This document shows, in pieces, positions 61,618 to 64,000 of a stretch of 64,000 nucleotides of DNA. Every line of letters starts with the position of its first letter. Position 1 is the stretch's first letter. Where the stretch lies: the NCBI RefSeq assembly GCF_009939005.1, contig NZ_JAACJS010000011.1:338096-402095 (forward strand), read 5' to 3'. A program made the translations under genes and the position numbers. The notes beneath the pieces were generated by a model. That model did no database searches and was not told the origin of the DNA. It saw nothing but the letters and a program-made list of their open reading frames with translations. Source of the stretch: Sediminibacterium roseum (GTDB taxonomy: Bacteria; Bacteroidota; Bacteroidia; Chitinophagales; Chitinophagaceae).

Positions 61618-64000
61618 TTAATTGTTTGCGGGTTTCTGATCCGGGACACCGTTTACCACGAAATGATATTCGCCCGAACCAAGCGTAAGCGAAAGATAGC
61701 CACTGCCCGCTTCCCCGGTCTTTATTTCTTTGATGGAACCGAGCGGTTTGTTATTTTCTGTAACCTGGTCAACATTGGATGCAGGAACGAACAAAGTAGC
61801 TGTTGTATTTAGAGGAATGGTTACATCCATCATAAGCTTGCCACCCTCTATTTTCCAGCCACTGCTGAGCGTGCCGTAAAAGGTCTTGAGGGTTGCGGAT
61901 GCATTTGTAAACCCGCCCCCGATATGCGGTTGAATCCTTATGTGCTTGTAGCCAGGGCCGTCTTCGTAGGTATCCAGTCCGGCCATCACGCGGTACATCC
62001 AATCACCGATCGCGCCGTAAGCATAGTGATTGAATGAGTTCATGCCCGGTGTTTGAAAAGTTCCGTTTGGCTTGATGCCATCCCAGCGCTCCCATATGGT
62101 AGTGGCGCCCATTTTTACCGGGTATAACCAGGAAGGATAAGTTTCCTGCAGCAATAATTTATACGCCACATCTGTAAAGCCAAAACGTGTTAACACATGG
62201 CAGAGATAAGGCGTTCCAAGAAATCCTGTAGTGAGGTGGTTGCCGTATGATTTGATGTTGTCGACCAAACGCTGTGCAGCCTGTTGTCGCAATCCTTCCG
62301 GAAGCATATCAAAGTTCAGTGCAAGCACCAATGCAGTTTGTGTACCCGATACCAATCTGCCGCCCGCGGTCATGTATTCGTTGATGAAAGCGTCTTTGAT
62401 CCTTTTCAATAACAGTTCATAGGTTTTTACATCTTCTGTCCTGTTCAACACTTTCGCTGCATTGATGAGCAGTTGTGTTGAGTTGGCATAAAAACATTGG
62501 GCGATCAGGTGTTTGTCTGTAACGGCCGCGCGCCCATCGTTGTCATCGTCGGGGCGATAGAAGAGCCAGTCGCCAAAATGGGAGCCGGTGTTCCAAAGGT
62601 CATTTTTGCTCACACCGGTGATGTAATTCACCCATGCTTGCATACTCGGGTATTGATCCTCCAGTATTTTTTTATCACCGTAAGCGAGGTACATGTTCCA
62701 GGGAATGATGTTTGCAACATCCGCCCATCCTGCAGAACCTGCCGCTCCTTTTCCCAATACATTGGGGATCACATGCGGAACGCTTCCGTTTTCCAGTTGA
62801 TCCGCCGCCACGTCTTTCAGCCATTTCACAAAAAAATTGTGTACGTCCATGTTGAACGATGCGGTGCGCGAGAAAACCTGTGCATCGCCGGTCCATCCCA
62901 ACCGTTCATCGCGTTGCGGGCAATCGGTTGGGACGTCAATAAAGTTCCCCTTTTGCCCCCACCTGATGTTTCCTTGCAATCGGTTTACCAAATTGCTTGA
63001 AGACGTAAATGTTCCAGTGTTCGCCATATCGGAATGAAACCCGATCAATTTAAAATCGCCAGGATTGATATCGCCCGGGTATCCTTCGATGCGGATGTAC
63101 CTGAAGCCGTGCCAGGTAAAATGCGGCTGTAATATTTCTGTTTCGCCGCCCTTTAAAATATAAACATCCTGTGCTTTTGCTGCGCGCAGGTTTTCTGTAT
63201 AAAAATTCCCTGCCTTGTCTAAAACTTCCGCGTGTGATATGATGATCTTGTCGCCGGCCTTGCCTTTGCCCTTAAGCTTAAAGGCAACCCAGCCAACTGC
63301 GTTGACCCTGAAATCAATCACCGTTTCACCTTTTGGTGTTTTTAAAACCTCGGCTACACCAATCGTATCAATTGGCCGCACCGGTTCATTGTAAGTGGCG
63401 ATGAGTGTTTTCATATCGCCGTTTACAAGGCTCACACCATCCCATTTTGAATCATCGTAATTCGCGAGCGACCAGCCCTGTTTTTCCAATCGCCTGTCTG
63501 TGAATTCTCCATTGTATATTTCTGAAGAACGGATCGCACCGGTTGATGATTTCCAGCTTTCGTCGGTAATGATCCTTTCTGTGCTGCCATCGTTGTAAGA
63601 GATTTCAATCTGCATCAGCAATGCAATGTCTTTTCCGTACACATTCTGTTGCCCGGAAAACCCTATAAACCCGCGGTACCAGCCGTTTGCCAGCGTTACA
63701 CCGATCGCGTTTGTTCCGTTCACAAGAAGCTTTGTAACGTCGTACACCTGGTATTGCAGGCGTTTGTTGTAGGATGTCCATCCCGGTGTGAAATAGGCAT
63801 CTCCCACCCGCTGCCCGTTGATTTGTGCCTCGTACATGCCGTGCGCCGTGATGTATGCTGTTGCCGATGCAATTCTTTTATTGGTTGTAAACGTCTTTCG
63901 CAGCAACGGGCTCGGGCGCGTACTATCCTCCGTAAATCCGGGCCCTATCCATTTCGCTTTCCAGTCGCCTGTATTCAGGAATGCCATCTGGAAAAAAGCG
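61618..64000 (-). CDS. GH78 alpha-L-rhamnosidase, N-terminus outside the window
   Basis: At least 789 residues; the frame stays open to the window edge, and the last codons (AFFQ before MAFLNTGDWKAKWIG) are coding, so the true start lies beyond 64000. Seen: DWKAKWIG start of the N-terminal lectin-like domain, the sandwich with AHGMYEAQINGQRVGD, catalytic-barrel motif CPQRDERLGWTGDAQ, which includes the general acid region, GTPYLCHVL, WERWDG, NSFNHYAYGAIGDWMYR, and a C-terminal domain. Removes alpha-L-rhamnose from pectic or other glycans. First visible gene of the three-gene operon. Confidence 0.93.
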   Translation of the reverse strand, partial: AFFQMAFLNTGDWKAKWIGPGFTEDSTRPSPLLRKTFTTNKRIASATAYITAHGMYEAQINGQRVGDAYFTPGWTSYNKRLQYQVYDVTKLLVNGTNAIGVTLANGWYRGFIGFSGQQNVYGKDIALLMQIEISYNDGSTERIITDESWKSSTGAIRSSEIYNGEFTDRRLEKQGWSLANYDDSKWDGVSLVNGDMKTLIATYNEPVRPIDTIGVAEVLKTPKGETVIDFRVNAVGWVAFKLKGKGKAGDKIIISHAEVLDKAGNFYTENLRAAKAQDVYILKGGETEILQPHFTWHGFRYIRIEGYPGDINPGDFKLIGFHSDMANTGTFTSSSNLVNRLQGNIRWGQKGNFIDVPTDCPQRDERLGWTGDAQVFSRTASFNMDVHNFFVKWLKDVAADQLENGSVPHVIPNVLGKGAAGSAGWADVANIIPWNMYLAYGDKKILEDQYPSMQAWVNYITGVSKNDLWNTGSHFGDWLFYRPDDDNDGRAAVTDKHLIAQCFYANSTQLLINAAKVLNRTEDVKTYELLLKRIKDAFINEYMTAGGRLVSGTQTALVLALNFDMLPEGLRQQAAQRLVDNIKSYGNHLTTGFLGTPYLCHVLTRFGFTDVAYKLLLQETYPSWLYPVKMGATTIWERWDGIKPNGTFQTPGMNSFNHYAYGAIGDWMYRVMAGLDTYEDGPGYKHIRIQPHIGGGFTNASATLKTFYGTLSSGWKIEGGKLMMDVTIPLNTTATLFVPASNVDQVTENNKPLGSIKEIKTGEAGSGYLSLTLGSGEYHFVVNGVPDQKPANN

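Overview
The window looks like chromosomal DNA of a Chitinophagaceae-type member of the Bacteroidota. The evidence is several TonB-dependent or beta-barrel outer-membrane proteins with carboxypeptidase-like N-terminal domains, a GLPGLI-family protein, LytS/LytTR and PAS-type signalling proteins, and promoters of the Bacteroidota form TTTG-N19-TATTTTTG (cleanest at lpdA and at tRNA-Lys). The assignment rests on gene families and promoter style, not on a database match.

Layout. 1-10.7 kb: a PAS sensor without an ATPase domain, lpdA, a repetitive secreted protein, a divergent OmpR-type two-component pair with a run of helically phased TTAG repeats in front of it, a SAM hydrolase-family protein and a short-chain dehydrogenase. 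10.8-15.1 kb: tRNA-Lys(UUU) with a 4.2-kb insertion at its 3' end. The insertion is bounded by a 14-bp direct repeat and carries one large gene, a membrane-anchored YobI/KAP-like P-loop NTPase, and no integrase. 15.3-30.7 kb: a GLPGLI/outer-membrane operon, a TlpA-like thioredoxin protein, a siderophore receptor with its PepSY membrane partner, and an outer-membrane beta-barrel protein followed by a LytS/LytTR pair. 30.9-44.9 kb: a phospholipase D-like protein, a DUF457 membrane protein, three signalling proteins including a kinase without its phospho-acceptor histidine, ferritin, two secreted or lipoprotein genes, a GH16 enzyme, an HExxH lipoprotein and a heparinase-like lyase.

44.9-57.9 kb is a complete assimilatory sulfate-reduction locus on the minus strand: cysH-cysD-cysN-cobA-cysJ-cysI, then a TonB receptor with a DUF2490 protein, then a siroheme-synthase/TauE fusion. 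It makes sulfide from sulfate through APS (no APS kinase is seen) and makes and loads the siroheme that CysI needs. The three promoters in this locus, and the promoter of the distant TlpA-like gene, share a 17-bp near-palindrome TCTAC-N7-GTAGA, so a common repressor-type regulator is likely. 58.0-64.0 kb is a three-gene glycoside hydrolase operon (two GH78-like rhamnosidases around a GH5-like enzyme), the first gene of which runs off the window.

The most interesting element is the tRNA-Lys island. It appears to be a compact mobile unit whose only cargo is a large membrane KAP-like NTPase, a plausible single-gene anti-phage system. It also brings a replacement terminator for the tRNA and leaves the original one stranded beside the far attachment site.
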